This document shows, in pieces, positions 33,590-43,535 of a stretch of 64,000 bases of DNA. The notes under the pieces are model-generated. The model was not told the DNA's origin and made no database searches. It saw only the letters and a list, made by a program, of their open reading frames with translations. Where the stretch lies: NCBI RefSeq assembly GCF_025499515.1, contig NZ_JAMKFA010000012.1, positions 1 through 64,000 on the forward strand, read 5' to 3'. Numbering within the stretch: position 1 is the stretch's first letter; the number at the start of each line of letters is the position of its first letter. The stretch is from Flavobacterium odoriferum (GTDB taxonomy: Bacteria; Bacteroidota; Bacteroidia; Flavobacteriales; Flavobacteriaceae). The translations under genes and the position numbers were made by a program.

Positions 33590-35368
33590 TTACATTCGCT
33601 CAGGAACTTCAATTCCTAATAACTGAAATGCATTTTTTATCGTGTTTCCAACTGATTTTGACAATTGTACTCGAAACACTTTTTTATCGTGATTTTCTTC
33701 TCCTAAAATCGAAACTTGTTGATAGAACGAGTTGAATTCTTTTACCAAATCATATGTATAATTCGCAATTAAAGCTGGACTATGATTCTCTGCCGCATTT
33801 TGAATTACTTCAGGAAATAATTGCACTTGCTTGATTAATTCTTTCTCTTTTTCGTGTAATTCTAATCCCGAAATCGAAATTGAAGTATCAAAATCAGCTT
33901 TTCTTAAAATCGATTGAATACGAGCGTAAGTATATTGAATAAATGGTCCTGTATTTCCAGCAAAATCAACTGATTCTTCTGGATTGAATAGCATTTGTTT
34001 TTTCGGATCCACCTTCAACATATAATATTTCAACGCACCTAAACCGATAGTTTTGAACAAAACCGCTTTTTCATCTTCAGAATAGCCATCTAATTTCCCT
34101 AACTCTTCCGAAATAGTTTGCGCTGTCGTAGTCATTTCTGCCATTAAATCATCTGCATCAACAACTGTTCCTTCACGAGATTTCATTTTTCCAGAAGGCA
34201 ATTCCACCATTCCGTATGATAAGTGATATAAGCTATCAGCCCAATCAAATCCTAATTTTTTCAAGATTAAGAATAACACTTTGAAGTGATAATCTTGCTC
34301 ATTTCCAACAGTGTAAACCATTCCTCCAACATCTGAAAAATCTTTCACACGTTGAATAGCCGTTCCAATATCTTGCGTCATGTAAACCGCAGTTCCATCT
34401 GAACGAAGCACGATTTTTCTATCTAAACCATCCGCCGTTAAATCAATCCAAACTGAACCATCTGGGTCTTTCTCGAAAATGCCTTTTTCTAAACCAAATT
34501 GCACTACTTCTTTTCCAAGTAAATACGTGTTGGATTCATAATAATAGCTATCAAAATTTACGCCAAGATTTTTATACGTTTGTTCAAATCCATCATACAC
34601 CCATTGGTTCATGGTTTTCCAAAGATTAATAACTTCTGGTTTTCCATTTTCCCAATCTAAAAGCATTTGTTGCGCTTCTAAAATAGATGGTGCTAGTTTT
34701 TTTGCTTCGTCTTCGGTTTTACCTTGAGCGATTAATTCTGAAATTTCTTTTTTGTATTGTTTGTCGAATTCAACGTAGAAATTTCCAACCAATTTATCAC
34801 CTTTCAATCCTGTTGATTCTGGCGTTTGTCCGTTTCCGAATTTCTGCCAAGCCAACATCGATTTACAGATATGAATTCCTCTATCGTTGATGATTTGAGT
34901 TTTATATACTTTTTTTCCAGAAGCTTTAATGATTTCAGCAACAGAATAACCCAATAAATTGTTTCTGATGTGACCTAAATGCAATGGTTTATTAGTATTT
35001 GGTGAAGAATATTCAACCATTACCGCTTTTTCACCTTCTTTTGGAGTTACAAAACCAAAGGTTTCGTTGTTTTTAATTGAATTGAAAAATTCTACATAAA
35101 AAGCATCCGAAATCACGATATTTAAAAATCCGCCTACGACATTGAACTTAGAAACTTCATTTACGTTCGCCACTAAGTAATTTCCAATCTGATTTCCGAT
35201 TTCAACCGGATTGCCTTTTAGTGCTTTTACTAAAGGAAAAACTACCATAGTAATATCACCTTCAAACTCTTTCCTAGTAGCTTGAAATTCAACTTTTTCG
35301 ATAGAAATATTGAACAATTCAAGAACCGCTTTTTGGATGTGTGTTGTTAATGTGTGATGTAATGTCAT
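33590..35368 (-). CDS. argS: Arginyl-tRNA synthetase
   Basis: This class I synthetase charges tRNA-Arg. The 592-residue product has normal length. It has the N-terminal additional domain, the HIGH-like motif SSPNTNKPLHLGHIRNN near residue 125, the second signature GKMKSREGTVVDADDL, and the C-terminal anticodon-binding domain including FAGNTGPFIQYTYARIQSI. It is monocistronic: repeats lie on both sides and no neighbour is closer than 100 bases in the same direction. Confidence 0.98.
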   Translation of the reverse strand: MTLHHTLTTHIQKAVLELFNISIEKVEFQATRKEFEGDITMVVFPLVKALKGNPVEIGNQIGNYLVANVNEVSKFNVVGGFLNIVISDAFYVEFFNSIKNNETFGFVTPKEGEKAVMVEYSSPNTNKPLHLGHIRNNLLGYSVAEIIKASGKKVYKTQIINDRGIHICKSMLAWQKFGNGQTPESTGLKGDKLVGNFYVEFDKQYKKEISELIAQGKTEDEAKKLAPSILEAQQMLLDWENGKPEVINLWKTMNQWVYDGFEQTYKNLGVNFDSYYYESNTYLLGKEVVQFGLEKGIFEKDPDGSVWIDLTADGLDRKIVLRSDGTAVYMTQDIGTAIQRVKDFSDVGGMVYTVGNEQDYHFKVLFLILKKLGFDWADSLYHLSYGMVELPSGKMKSREGTVVDADDLMAEMTTTAQTISEELGKLDGYSEDEKAVLFKTIGLGALKYYMLKVDPKKQMLFNPEESVDFAGNTGPFIQYTYARIQSILRKADFDTSISISGLELHEKEKELIKQVQLFPEVIQNAAENHSPALIANYTYDLVKEFNSFYQQVSILGEENHDKKVFRVQLSKSVGNTIKNAFQLLGIEVPERM

Positions 35369-35409
35369 TTTACCTTGTTTTTTTGAACGTGCAAAGGTAA
35401 TAAATAGTA

Positions 35410-35436
35410 ATTAGTGATTAGTGATTAGTGATTAGT
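35410..35436. repeat. Tandem 7-mer repeat (ATTAGTG) x 3.9
   Basis: The unit ATTAGTG is repeated almost four times in the 5' region between argS and the divergent TonB receptor gene, followed by a T-run. Confidence 0.8.
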
Positions 35437-35537
35437 TTTTTTCAGATTAAAAAAATATTTTAAAAATACTGTAACATTTAACAATTGTTGAAGTCTATTA
35501 AGCACAATCATCAATCATTTTAATTAAATAAAAACAA

Positions 35538-37952
35538 ATGAAACTAAAACTAATTATCACCTGTTTTTTGTGCTCAATTGCATATAGCTTTGCGCAAAAT
35601 TCGGGAAGCATTAAAGGAAAGGTAATTGACAAAAACACGAATGAACCTTTAGCTTATGTAAACATTATTCTTAAAGATAATGACAAAATTGTTACAGGAA
35701 GTGTAACCACAGACGAGGGAAATTTTGTAATCAACAAATTAGCTTTACAAAAATACACCGTAGAAATTCAGTTTATTGGTTATGCGACTGTTGTAAAAAA
35801 CATTGATTTGACCATAGATCCTAACCAAAACATAGGCACAATTGCAATTATTGAAGATGTAGCGCAATTAAACGATGTAGAAGTTGTGGCTGAACGTTCA
35901 AATATGGTGCAAAAAATCGATAGAAAAGTAATTAATGTAGGAAAAGATTTAATAGCTTCAGGAACTACTGCTTCTGAAATTATGAATAATATTCCAACTG
36001 TTAGCATTGACCCTCAAACCAAAGAAATTAGCATGAGAGGAAACAGCAATGTTAGAGTTTTGGTAGATGGAAAACCTTCAAATGTTTCAGTGGAGCAATT
36101 GTTGCAGCAAATTCCTTCGGCATCAATTAAGCAAATTGAATTGATTACCAATCCTTCTGCAAAATATAATCCTGAAGGAATGAGCGGAATTATTAATATT
36201 ATTTTGCATAAAAATTCGCAAGATGGTTTTAATGGATCATTAAACACAGGTGTTACTTTTGGAATCACACCAAAAACCAACTCAGCTTTAAACATGAATT
36301 ATCGTGTTGGAAAAGTAAATTTTTACACCAATTATGGTTTTAATCACGGAATTAATGCCAACAATGGCTTTGTAAATAGTGAAAGAACAGATCAGGAAAA
36401 TCGTCAAGATTTCAAATTTAAAAACAAAAACAATTCACATCTCATTAAATTTGGAATGGATTATTACATAAACGACAAAAACACGATATCGGCTTACACC
36501 AACCAAAGTTTTACTTATGGTTCTGGAGATGGTTTAACAACAGTAGTTTATGATGATGCAATAACCAACAGAAACACTAGCCAATATTTTGTAAATACGG
36601 GTGATGATAAAAACCAAACGTATGATGTTGTTTTCAAACATGATTTTGATAAAAAAGACGAGAATCTAGAACTTCAATTTAACTATTCCCACACAGTTAG
36701 CGACGAAAACACAGTTTATGATGAAACGATTTCGAATCCAACTTTTAATTTTGACAGAACCAATTTAGTAAAAGGAACTACTGATTATTTTCAGTTTAAT
36801 GCCGATTATGTAAACCCGTTAACTGAAAGTACAAAATTAGAATTGGGTGTTGAAACTAGAATTCAAAATTCGGGTAATCGTTTTAATGACATTAATCCGA
36901 GTTTTACTAGTGCAAATAATTCGTTTGAGTTTGGAAGAAATATTTATTCGGCTTATGCAAATTTTGGAAAGCAAATTGGAAAATGGAGCGGTCAACTTGG
37001 TGTTCGCTTAGAATATTTTGACTTAGATGCTGATTTCGCAATTAACGAAACAAATCCAAGTTTTACAGATGCTCAAAACATTTCTGACGACTTGTTTACA
37101 GCTTATCCATCGGCATTTGTAACATATACAGCAAACGATAAAAACTCATTTAATTTCAATTATTCAAGAAGAGTTGACCGACCAAGTATTGGACAAATTA
37201 GCCCAATTAGAGAATGGACAACACCATTGATGGAGTCAAGAGGAAATCCTGAATTAGTTCCACAATTCACCAATTCGTTTGAAGTAAATTATACCAGAAC
37301 TACAAAAATTGGTTCAATAACAAGTGGTGTGTTTTATAGAAGTATTTCAGATGAAATTTCAAGAGTGGTTTATAACGATCCAAACAATGTAAATAGAAAC
37401 ATTTTATCGTATGATAATTTTGATAACAATGACGCTTTTGGAATTGAAACTTCAGGAAATTTAAAATTTACACAATGGTGGTCTGTTAATGCAAGTGCCG
37501 ATGTATATTTTAAAACCGCTAAAGGAACGGTGCAAAATGCTAGCACAAATGCCTTAGAAAATGCAGAAGTTGATGTAACTACTTTTAATGCAAGAATCAA
37601 CAATAGTTTTACAGCTACAAAAGATTTGCGTTTTCAATTATTTGGAATGTATAGAGGAAAAGACAGAGGATTACAATATGACAGAGAACCAATGTATAAA
37701 ATGGATATTGGAGCAACCTACAACATTTTAAAAGGAAAAGGAACAATAACTGCTCGTTACAATGACGTTTTTGAAAATATGAACTTTGCTTTTGATGGAA
37801 ACATCCCTTACAGACAACAAGGTGCATTTTACTGGGAAAGTCAAACTTTTTATGTAGGATTTAATTACATTTTTGGTGGTGGAAAAAACCGTGCTTTAGC
37901 CAGAAAACAAAGAGATGCGAATGAAACTCAAGGTGGTGGCGGAATGTTCTAA
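35538..37952 (+). CDS. TonB-dependent outer-membrane receptor with CarboxypepD-like N-terminal domain
   Basis: The 804-residue protein has a signal peptide ending AYSFAQ and a CarboxypepD_reg-like domain at about residues 22-105 (GSIKGKVIDKNTNEPLAYVNIIL). The plug domain follows (ASEIMNNIPTVSIDPQTKEI to KYNPEGMSGIINIILHK), then a large beta-barrel of the outer-membrane beta-barrel type. The end is unusual: KNRALARKQRDANETQGGGGMF, a polar Gly-rich tail after the last strand. No SusD partner or other substrate clue is adjacent, so the ligand is unknown. The gene appears monocistronic, followed by a repeat and a terminator. Confidence 0.92.
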   Translation: MKLKLIITCFLCSIAYSFAQNSGSIKGKVIDKNTNEPLAYVNIILKDNDKIVTGSVTTDEGNFVINKLALQKYTVEIQFIGYATVVKNIDLTIDPNQNIGTIAIIEDVAQLNDVEVVAERSNMVQKIDRKVINVGKDLIASGTTASEIMNNIPTVSIDPQTKEISMRGNSNVRVLVDGKPSNVSVEQLLQQIPSASIKQIELITNPSAKYNPEGMSGIINIILHKNSQDGFNGSLNTGVTFGITPKTNSALNMNYRVGKVNFYTNYGFNHGINANNGFVNSERTDQENRQDFKFKNKNNSHLIKFGMDYYINDKNTISAYTNQSFTYGSGDGLTTVVYDDAITNRNTSQYFVNTGDDKNQTYDVVFKHDFDKKDENLELQFNYSHTVSDENTVYDETISNPTFNFDRTNLVKGTTDYFQFNADYVNPLTESTKLELGVETRIQNSGNRFNDINPSFTSANNSFEFGRNIYSAYANFGKQIGKWSGQLGVRLEYFDLDADFAINETNPSFTDAQNISDDLFTAYPSAFVTYTANDKNSFNFNYSRRVDRPSIGQISPIREWTTPLMESRGNPELVPQFTNSFEVNYTRTTKIGSITSGVFYRSISDEISRVVYNDPNNVNRNILSYDNFDNNDAFGIETSGNLKFTQWWSVNASADVYFKTAKGTVQNASTNALENAEVDVTTFNARINNSFTATKDLRFQLFGMYRGKDRGLQYDREPMYKMDIGATYNILKGKGTITARYNDVFENMNFAFDGNIPYRQQGAFYWESQTFYVGFNYIFGGGKNRALARKQRDANETQGGGGMF

Positions 37953-38030
37953 AACTTCAATATTCGTTGTTCAAAATTCAACATTCGTTATTTAATATAA
38001 TGTTGAATATTCAACTTGGAATTTTCAATA
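37953..38030. repeat. Intergenic AT-rich repeat, second copy
   Basis: It contains TATTCGTTGTTC and GAATATTCAAC followed by TTGGAATTTTCAA, shared with 33509-33585. Inverted elements TTCAACATTC/AATGTTGAA can form a hairpin. Confidence 0.5.
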
Positions 38031-38036
38031 AAGAAG

Positions 38037-38072
38037 TAAAAAAGCGCTCTGAGATTTCAGAGCGCTTTTTAT
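38037..38072. terminator. Bidirectional terminator
   Basis: The stem AAAAGCGCTCTGA/TCAGAGCGCTTTT has A- and T-tracts on both sides. It separates the TonB receptor gene from the converging KAS III gene. Confidence 0.88.
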
Positions 38073-38105
38073 ATATTTAATTTTCTTAATTCTATTCTCT
38101 AAAAA

Positions 38106-39113
38106 TTACCATCTAATAATCACACTTCCCCAAGTAAATCCAGAACCAAAAGCAGCTAAAACCACTAAATCGCCTGATTTGATTTTGCCTTGTTCCCAAG
38201 CTTCTGTTAAAGCAATTGGAATGGAAGCAGCAGTTGTATTTCCGTATTTTTGGATGTTATTAAATACTTGGTCATCTGTTAAACGGAATTTCTGTTGAAT
38301 GAATTGTGAAATTCTCAAATTCGCTTGATGTGGTACCAACATATTAATATCGGAAACTTGTAAATTATTGGCTTGTAAACCTTCGTTAATGACTTCGCTA
38401 AAACGAACTACTGCGTTTTTAAATACAAATTGTCCGTTCATGTAAGGATAGTAGCTTTCGTCGTTTGGATCGTTATCGGCAATGATATCGGTTACCCAAC
38501 GTTTTCCCATTCCGGGCGCAACTAACGATAATTCTTCGGCATGTTGTCCTTCAGAATGTAAATGTGTTGATAAAATTCCTTTAGACAAATCTTCTTCTCT
38601 TGAAAGTACCGCTGCTCCTGCTCCATCACCAAAAATCACAGAAACACCTCTACCACGAGTTGTCATGTCTAAACCTGTTGAGTGTAGTTCAGAACCGATT
38701 ACTAAAACATTTTTATACATTCCGGTTTTGATGTATTGGTCAGCAATTGAAATCGCATACACAAATCCTGAACATTGATTACGAACATCTAAAGCGCCAA
38801 CCGTTCTTAAACCTAAATCGCGTTGGACTAATACACCTGGACCAGGAAAATAATAATCAGGACTTAGGGTTGCAAAAATAACAAAATCGATATCTTCGTT
38901 TGCGACTCCAGAACGTTCGATAGCAATTTTGGCTGCTTTTACACCCATTGATGTGGTTGTATCTTCTCCTCTTATAATGTGACGACGTTCTTGAATTCCA
39001 GTTCTTTCCTGAATCCATTCGTCATTGGTATCCATTTTTTTTGCTAAATCATCATTGGTAACAATATTTTCAGGAACATAATACCCTAATCCTGATATTT
39101 TTGAGTGGAACAT
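38106..39113 (-). CDS. fabH: 3-oxoacyl-ACP synthase III (KAS III family)
   Basis: The start chosen is ATG 39113 (MFHSKISGLGYYVPENIV), because KAS III proteins begin at this motif; the frame extends nine codons further but without homology. The 335-residue product has the catalytic Cys114 in ALDVRNQCSGFVYA, His in VPHQANLRI and Asn in YGNTTAASIP, the Cys-His-Asn triad. KAS III condenses an acyl-CoA with malonyl-ACP to start fatty acid synthesis. The gene stands alone, away from plsX or other fab genes, so a paralogue for another starter unit cannot be excluded. Confidence 0.9.
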   Translation of the reverse strand: MFHSKISGLGYYVPENIVTNDDLAKKMDTNDEWIQERTGIQERRHIIRGEDTTTSMGVKAAKIAIERSGVANEDIDFVIFATLSPDYYFPGPGVLVQRDLGLRTVGALDVRNQCSGFVYAISIADQYIKTGMYKNVLVIGSELHSTGLDMTTRGRGVSVIFGDGAGAAVLSREEDLSKGILSTHLHSEGQHAEELSLVAPGMGKRWVTDIIADNDPNDESYYPYMNGQFVFKNAVVRFSEVINEGLQANNLQVSDINMLVPHQANLRISQFIQQKFRLTDDQVFNNIQKYGNTTAASIPIALTEAWEQGKIKSGDLVVLAAFGSGFTWGSVIIRW

Positions 39114-39286
39114 AGTTTTGAAATTATTAATAATGTACAAATTTATTGATTTCTTAAAAAGAAATATGACTTTTTGAAAAAAACATAAATTGAAAACATA
39201 AATTTACGAAATAATTAACACCCCACCATTTTTTCATTGTAACTAATAACTGTATTTTAGTATCTAAAAACTATCCTAAAACAATT

Positions 39287-41698
39287 ATGATGAAAAAAAT
39301 TAATTTATTGCTTTTTTTATTCGTTGGATTTTCGGCTTTAGCACAAGAAAATTTAACCTATCAAAAACCTTCTGCTGAAATTTTAGCTTTAGCTGATTAC
39401 GAAAGAGCGCCATCAGTAAGCATGGATTCTAAAAAAGAATACATGTTACTAAGCTACAGAAATACATACAAAACACTCGAGGATTTAAGTCAAGAAGAGA
39501 TGCGTTTGGGTGGATTACGTATCAATCCAATTACCAATATTTCAAGCACAGTAACTTACATCAATAACCTGAAAATTAGAAAAATTAAAGACAAAGCCGA
39601 AATTCAGGTGAGCGGATTACCAAAAAACGCATTAATCACGAATGTTTCTTGGTCGCCTAACGAGAAGAAAATCGCATTTACAAACACAACATTAACAGGT
39701 GTAGAATTATGGATTATTGACGTGATTTCGGCTACAGCCAAAAAAATTACAGCTGATAATTTGAATGCTAATTTAGGAAGTCCATTCAATTGGATGAAAG
39801 ACAACGAGACTTTGTTAGTGAAAATATTGCCAAAAAATCGTCCTGCTCTAATCGACAGCAAAAAAGATTTACCTAAGGGTCCTATTGTATCAGTGAGTGA
39901 TGGTTCAAAATCGCAAAACAGAACCTATCAAGATTTATTAAAAAACAAAACTGATGAAGCAAATTTTGACGCTTTAGTAACTTCTGAGCTATATAAAATT
40001 ACTATTTCTGGAAATGCAACTTTGTTCAAATCAGCTGATATTTATATTGGTGAAAGTTTCTCGCCAGATGGAAATTACTTAATGCTAACTACTATTCAAA
40101 AACCATATTCTTATATTGTTCCACTAAGTCGTTTTCCTCAAAAATCTGTTGTTTATGATTTGAATGGAAAAGAAATAAAACAAGTTAACGAAGTGCCTTT
40201 AACTGAAATTATGCCAAAAGGTTTTTCATCTGTACGAACAGGAAAAAGAAATATGGGTTGGAGATCCGACAAACCTGCAACTTTATTTTATGTAGAAGCT
40301 TTAGATGGTGGAGACCAAGCAAAACAAGTAGATTTTAGAGATGAAGTATTTTTATGGGAAGCACCTTTTTCATCAAATCCAACCTCATTAGTTAAAACAA
40401 AACAACGCTATGCAGGAATAATGTGGGCAAACGACAACATTGCTATTGTTGCAGATTCTTGGTATGATACAAGAAATACAAAAGCCTATTTATTTAATCC
40501 ATCAAACCTTTCTATTGTTCCAAAAATTATTGAAGATAGAAATTCACAAGATATTTATTCTGATCCTGGAAATTTCGAAATGAAAAAAAATGAATTTGGA
40601 AAATATGTTATTGCAATTGAAAACAACAAAGGTTACTTAATTGGAGATGGATTTACAAAAGATGGACAATTCCCTTTTATTGATGAATATGATTTCTCTA
40701 CTTTGAAAAAAACGAGATTATATACCTCAACGATGAAAGATAAAAAAGAAGATTTATTGTCTATCGAAGATTTCAAAAAAGGTGAAGTTTTAGTAATGAT
40801 TCAATCTAAAAATGAATATCCAAACTATTATTTAAGAAACATTAAATCTAAAAATAAATTAACACCAATAACAGCCTTCAAAAATCCGTTTGAAAGTATT
40901 AAAAACGTTCATAAAGAAGTAATCAAATATAAACGTAAAGATGGCGTTGAACTTTCTGGAACACTTTATTTACCTGTGGGATATGATAAAACTAAAAAAG
41001 AGAAATTACCGTTATTAATTTGGGCCTATCCAGCAGAATACAAAGACAAAAATTCGGCAGGACAAAGCGATAAAAATCCTAACGAATTTACATTTCCAAA
41101 TTATGGTTCATTCGTATATTGGGTGACCAAAGGATATGCTGTTTTAGACGATGCAGCTTTCCCAATTATTGGAGAAGGAACCACTGAACCAAATGACACC
41201 TTTATTCCGCAATTAGTTTCAAATGCTGAAGCAGCAATTGATGCAGTAGATAAATTAGGCTACATTAATCGCAAAAAAGTAGCTATTGGTGGTCACTCGT
41301 ATGGTGCATTTATGACAGCAAATTTATTAACACATTCTGATTTATTTGCTTGTGGAATTGCAAGAAGTGGTGCTTACAACCGAACCTTAACTCCTTTTGG
41401 ATTTCAAAGTGAACAACGAAATTATTGGGATGTTCCAGAAATTTACAACAACATGTCGCCTTTTATGAATGCCGATAAAATGAAAACACCATTATTATTA
41501 ACTCATGGTGAAGCTGATAATAACCCAGGAACGTTCACTTTACAAACTGAACGCTATTTTCAGGCTTTGAAAAATCTAGGAGCACCTGTAAGAATGGTTA
41601 TTTTACCAAAAGAATCTCATGGTTATTCAGCAAAAGATAATATTTTACACTTGCTTTGGGAACAAGATCAATTCTTAGAAAAATATTTAAAGAATTAA
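39287..41698 (+). CDS. Exported S9-family prolyl oligopeptidase-like peptidase
   Basis: The 803-residue protein starts at tandem ATGs (39287/39290) and has a signal peptide ending GFSALAQ. A long beta-propeller-like region (TNVSWSPNEKKIAFTN, GESFSPDGNYLMLTT) covers the first 550 residues. The C-terminal alpha/beta-hydrolase domain has the nucleophile Ser671 in IGGHSYGAFMTANLL, the Asp in HGEADNNPGT and the His in KESHGYSAKD. It probably cleaves peptides in the periplasm, for example dipeptidyl peptidase-like nutrition or turnover. No partner genes are adjacent. Confidence 0.92.
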   Translation: MMKKINLLLFLFVGFSALAQENLTYQKPSAEILALADYERAPSVSMDSKKEYMLLSYRNTYKTLEDLSQEEMRLGGLRINPITNISSTVTYINNLKIRKIKDKAEIQVSGLPKNALITNVSWSPNEKKIAFTNTTLTGVELWIIDVISATAKKITADNLNANLGSPFNWMKDNETLLVKILPKNRPALIDSKKDLPKGPIVSVSDGSKSQNRTYQDLLKNKTDEANFDALVTSELYKITISGNATLFKSADIYIGESFSPDGNYLMLTTIQKPYSYIVPLSRFPQKSVVYDLNGKEIKQVNEVPLTEIMPKGFSSVRTGKRNMGWRSDKPATLFYVEALDGGDQAKQVDFRDEVFLWEAPFSSNPTSLVKTKQRYAGIMWANDNIAIVADSWYDTRNTKAYLFNPSNLSIVPKIIEDRNSQDIYSDPGNFEMKKNEFGKYVIAIENNKGYLIGDGFTKDGQFPFIDEYDFSTLKKTRLYTSTMKDKKEDLLSIEDFKKGEVLVMIQSKNEYPNYYLRNIKSKNKLTPITAFKNPFESIKNVHKEVIKYKRKDGVELSGTLYLPVGYDKTKKEKLPLLIWAYPAEYKDKNSAGQSDKNPNEFTFPNYGSFVYWVTKGYAVLDDAAFPIIGEGTTEPNDTFIPQLVSNAEAAIDAVDKLGYINRKKVAIGGHSYGAFMTANLLTHSDLFACGIARSGAYNRTLTPFGFQSEQRNYWDVPEIYNNMSPFMNADKMKTPLLLTHGEADNNPGTFTLQTERYFQALKNLGAPVRMVILPKESHGYSAKDNILHLLWEQDQFLEKYLKN

Positions 41699-41720
41699 AA
41701 AAAACAATATTAAATAAAGA

Positions 41721-41758
41721 AAATAGACCTTTGAACTGAAAATTTAGAGGTCTATTTT
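41721..41758. terminator. Bidirectional terminator between S9 peptidase and ABC ATPase genes
   Basis: The stem AAATAGACCT/AGGTCTATTT is followed by T-rich sequence. It overlaps the stop codon of the ABC gene by a few bases. Confidence 0.65.
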
Positions 41759-42672
41759 ATTTTAAGAAAAACCATTTCTGCTTTTTCAATAGCTACTTCA
41801 TTTTCAAAAAACACCGTTTGATTCCCATATTTTGCTTCAATTAAGTAGTGACTTCCTCTAAAATATGAGTTGATGATTTCTACTTTTAAATCCGAATTAA
41901 TAACCACTTTTAATTGATGTGGATAAACCAAATGTTTTTCATCTTGCAAAACTATCTCATTTACATCGCCAAACAAAGAAGCTATATAATGACTTTTGGG
42001 ATGATTATAAATAAATTCTGGAATACCACTTTCTATAATTTTTCCTTGTTTCATAATGGCTACCTCATCGGCAAAAGCTAAAACATCGGTGCTGTCATGC
42101 GTGGCAACAATACATGTGATGCTTTTTTCTTTTAAATACGCAAACAGGTTTCTACGAAGGCTATTTTTTCTAAAGTTATCAATATGACTAAACGGTTCAT
42201 CAAGTAATAAAACTTCTGGTTCTAATGCTAAAACTCTTGCCAATGCTACTCGTTGCATTTGACCACCACTTAATAACTTTGCTTTTACATCAGCATATTC
42301 AGTCATTTCTACAATTTCCAAAAGTTCTGCAATTCGAACTTGCTTATCCTCTGGAAAAAAGTTCGAAAGATACTTCCCTACATTTTCTGCAACCGTAATA
42401 AATGGCATTAAATCAAAATCTTGCGCCAAATATTTCATAAAAGGCATACCTGGAATCAAATGATATTTTGGTCCTAAAACTTCAATATCATTCCAAAATA
42501 TTTGACCGGCATCTAAATCATGCAAACCGTAAATTAATTTTAACAAAGTACTCTTTCCACATCCACTTTCTCCAATTATGGCAAGATTTTTTCCTTTCTC
42601 AAGAGAAAAACTAATACTCTTAAGTATAGCAGCATTTTGATAAGAAAATTGAATTTTGTGTACTTTGAGCAT
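41752..42672 (-). CDS. ABC transporter ATP-binding protein (orphan)
   Basis: The 306-residue ATPase has Walker A GESGCGKSTLL, a Q-loop in MKYLAQDFDLMPFIT, the signature LSGGQMQRVALARVL, Walker B VLLLDEPFSHID and the switch His in VATHDSTD. About 70 residues after the core form an extra C-terminal domain (HLVYPHQLKVVI...NSYFRGSHYLIEAKYG). This resembles the regulatory TOBE-like domain of PotA/FbpC-type importers. No permease or binding protein gene is adjacent, so its membrane partners lie elsewhere or it acts otherwise. The substrate is unknown. Confidence 0.9.
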   Translation of the reverse strand: MLKVHKIQFSYQNAAILKSISFSLEKGKNLAIIGESGCGKSTLLKLIYGLHDLDAGQIFWNDIEVLGPKYHLIPGMPFMKYLAQDFDLMPFITVAENVGKYLSNFFPEDKQVRIAELLEIVEMTEYADVKAKLLSGGQMQRVALARVLALEPEVLLLDEPFSHIDNFRKNSLRRNLFAYLKEKSITCIVATHDSTDVLAFADEVAIMKQGKIIESGIPEFIYNHPKSHYIASLFGDVNEIVLQDEKHLVYPHQLKVVINSDLKVEIINSYFRGSHYLIEAKYGNQTVFFENEVAIEKAEMVFLKIK

Positions 42673-42798
42673 TAGGTGATTTTTAAAGCAACAAAGGAAA
42701 CTATAAAATAATAGAGATTAAAATTAAACTAAATTTTTTTTTTTGAAATTATCAAAATAATTATACCTTTCGCATCCCAAATTTAACAAAACTTAACA

Positions 42799-43398
42799 AT
42801 GAAAAAAAATACCCTATTTTTTGCATTAATTATTATTGCGTCTTTTTTACCAGTAACCTCACAAGCTCAGTTTGGAATTGAAGCTAACTATGGATTATCT
42901 GGCGTTTTTCAACCAAGTATTAATGAAATTTCGCACTTTGGAGGTGGAATTACGTATGATTTTGATGAAACATATGGTGTGAAATTAGATTTTGCTTCTG
43001 ATAAATTTAGAACAAAGAATATCCTTTTTACCGATGAAACAGGAATTGACGTAACCCGAATTTCAATTCAAGGAACAATAAATCTTTCTGCAGCAATAAC
43101 AAGAGCAAGTAGCTATGATTTTTTTAATTTAATTGCTCATGTTGGTGGTGGTTATTCATTAGTAAAATCAACTTATAACGCAGGAAATGACAATCTTATA
43201 AATGTTGTAATGGGTTTAACCCCAAGATTCAAAATTACTGATGGATTGTATTTTGCAGTTGACGCATCAACTGTTTTTAATATTTCGCAACATTATAATT
43301 TTGATGGAAGTTTTTCTTACCAAGATAATATAAATTCTTTTACAGGAATTACTTATAATCTTACGGGAGGTATCATTTATAAATTTAACGAATATTAG
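42799..43398 (+). CDS. Outer-membrane beta-barrel protein (porin-like family)
   Basis: The 199-residue protein has a signal peptide ending TSQAQ and alternating polar and hydrophobic strands typical of small eight-stranded barrels: FGIEANYGLSGVF, GGGITYDFDETYGVKLDFA, NLIAHVGGGYSLV. It ends in a strand (LTGGIIYKFNEY). Such OMP_b-brl proteins are common in Bacteroidota with unknown substrates. A -7-like element TACCTTTC precedes the start, and a terminator follows. Confidence 0.8.
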   Translation: MKKNTLFFALIIIASFLPVTSQAQFGIEANYGLSGVFQPSINEISHFGGGITYDFDETYGVKLDFASDKFRTKNILFTDETGIDVTRISIQGTINLSAAITRASSYDFFNLIAHVGGGYSLVKSTYNAGNDNLINVVMGLTPRFKITDGLYFAVDASTVFNISQHYNFDGSFSYQDNINSFTGITYNLTGGIIYKFNEY

Positions 43399-43421
43399 TA
43401 ATAGACCATATTCACAAATCT

Positions 43422-43456
43422 AATCCTAATTCAAAAAATGAATTGGGATTTTTTAT
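43422..43456 (+). terminator. Terminator of the beta-barrel gene
   Basis: The stem AATCCTAATT/AATTGGGATT (one G-U pair) is followed by six T. Confidence 0.8.
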
Positions 43457-43535
43457 GTCATATTGTCACCAAATTTAGTTTGGTATTTGTTTTGAAGTAA
43501 GTAAAAAACAAATTGTTTAACTAAAATTTTAAAAT

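Noticed and set aside
35410..35436. Tandem repeat considered as a CRISPR or iteron array
   Set aside because: The units are only 7 bases and contiguous, without spacers; no cas or replication gene is nearby.
39237..39260. TGTAAC near the S9 peptidase gene
   Set aside because: Only one half-site is present; there is no partner at a 4-base spacing.
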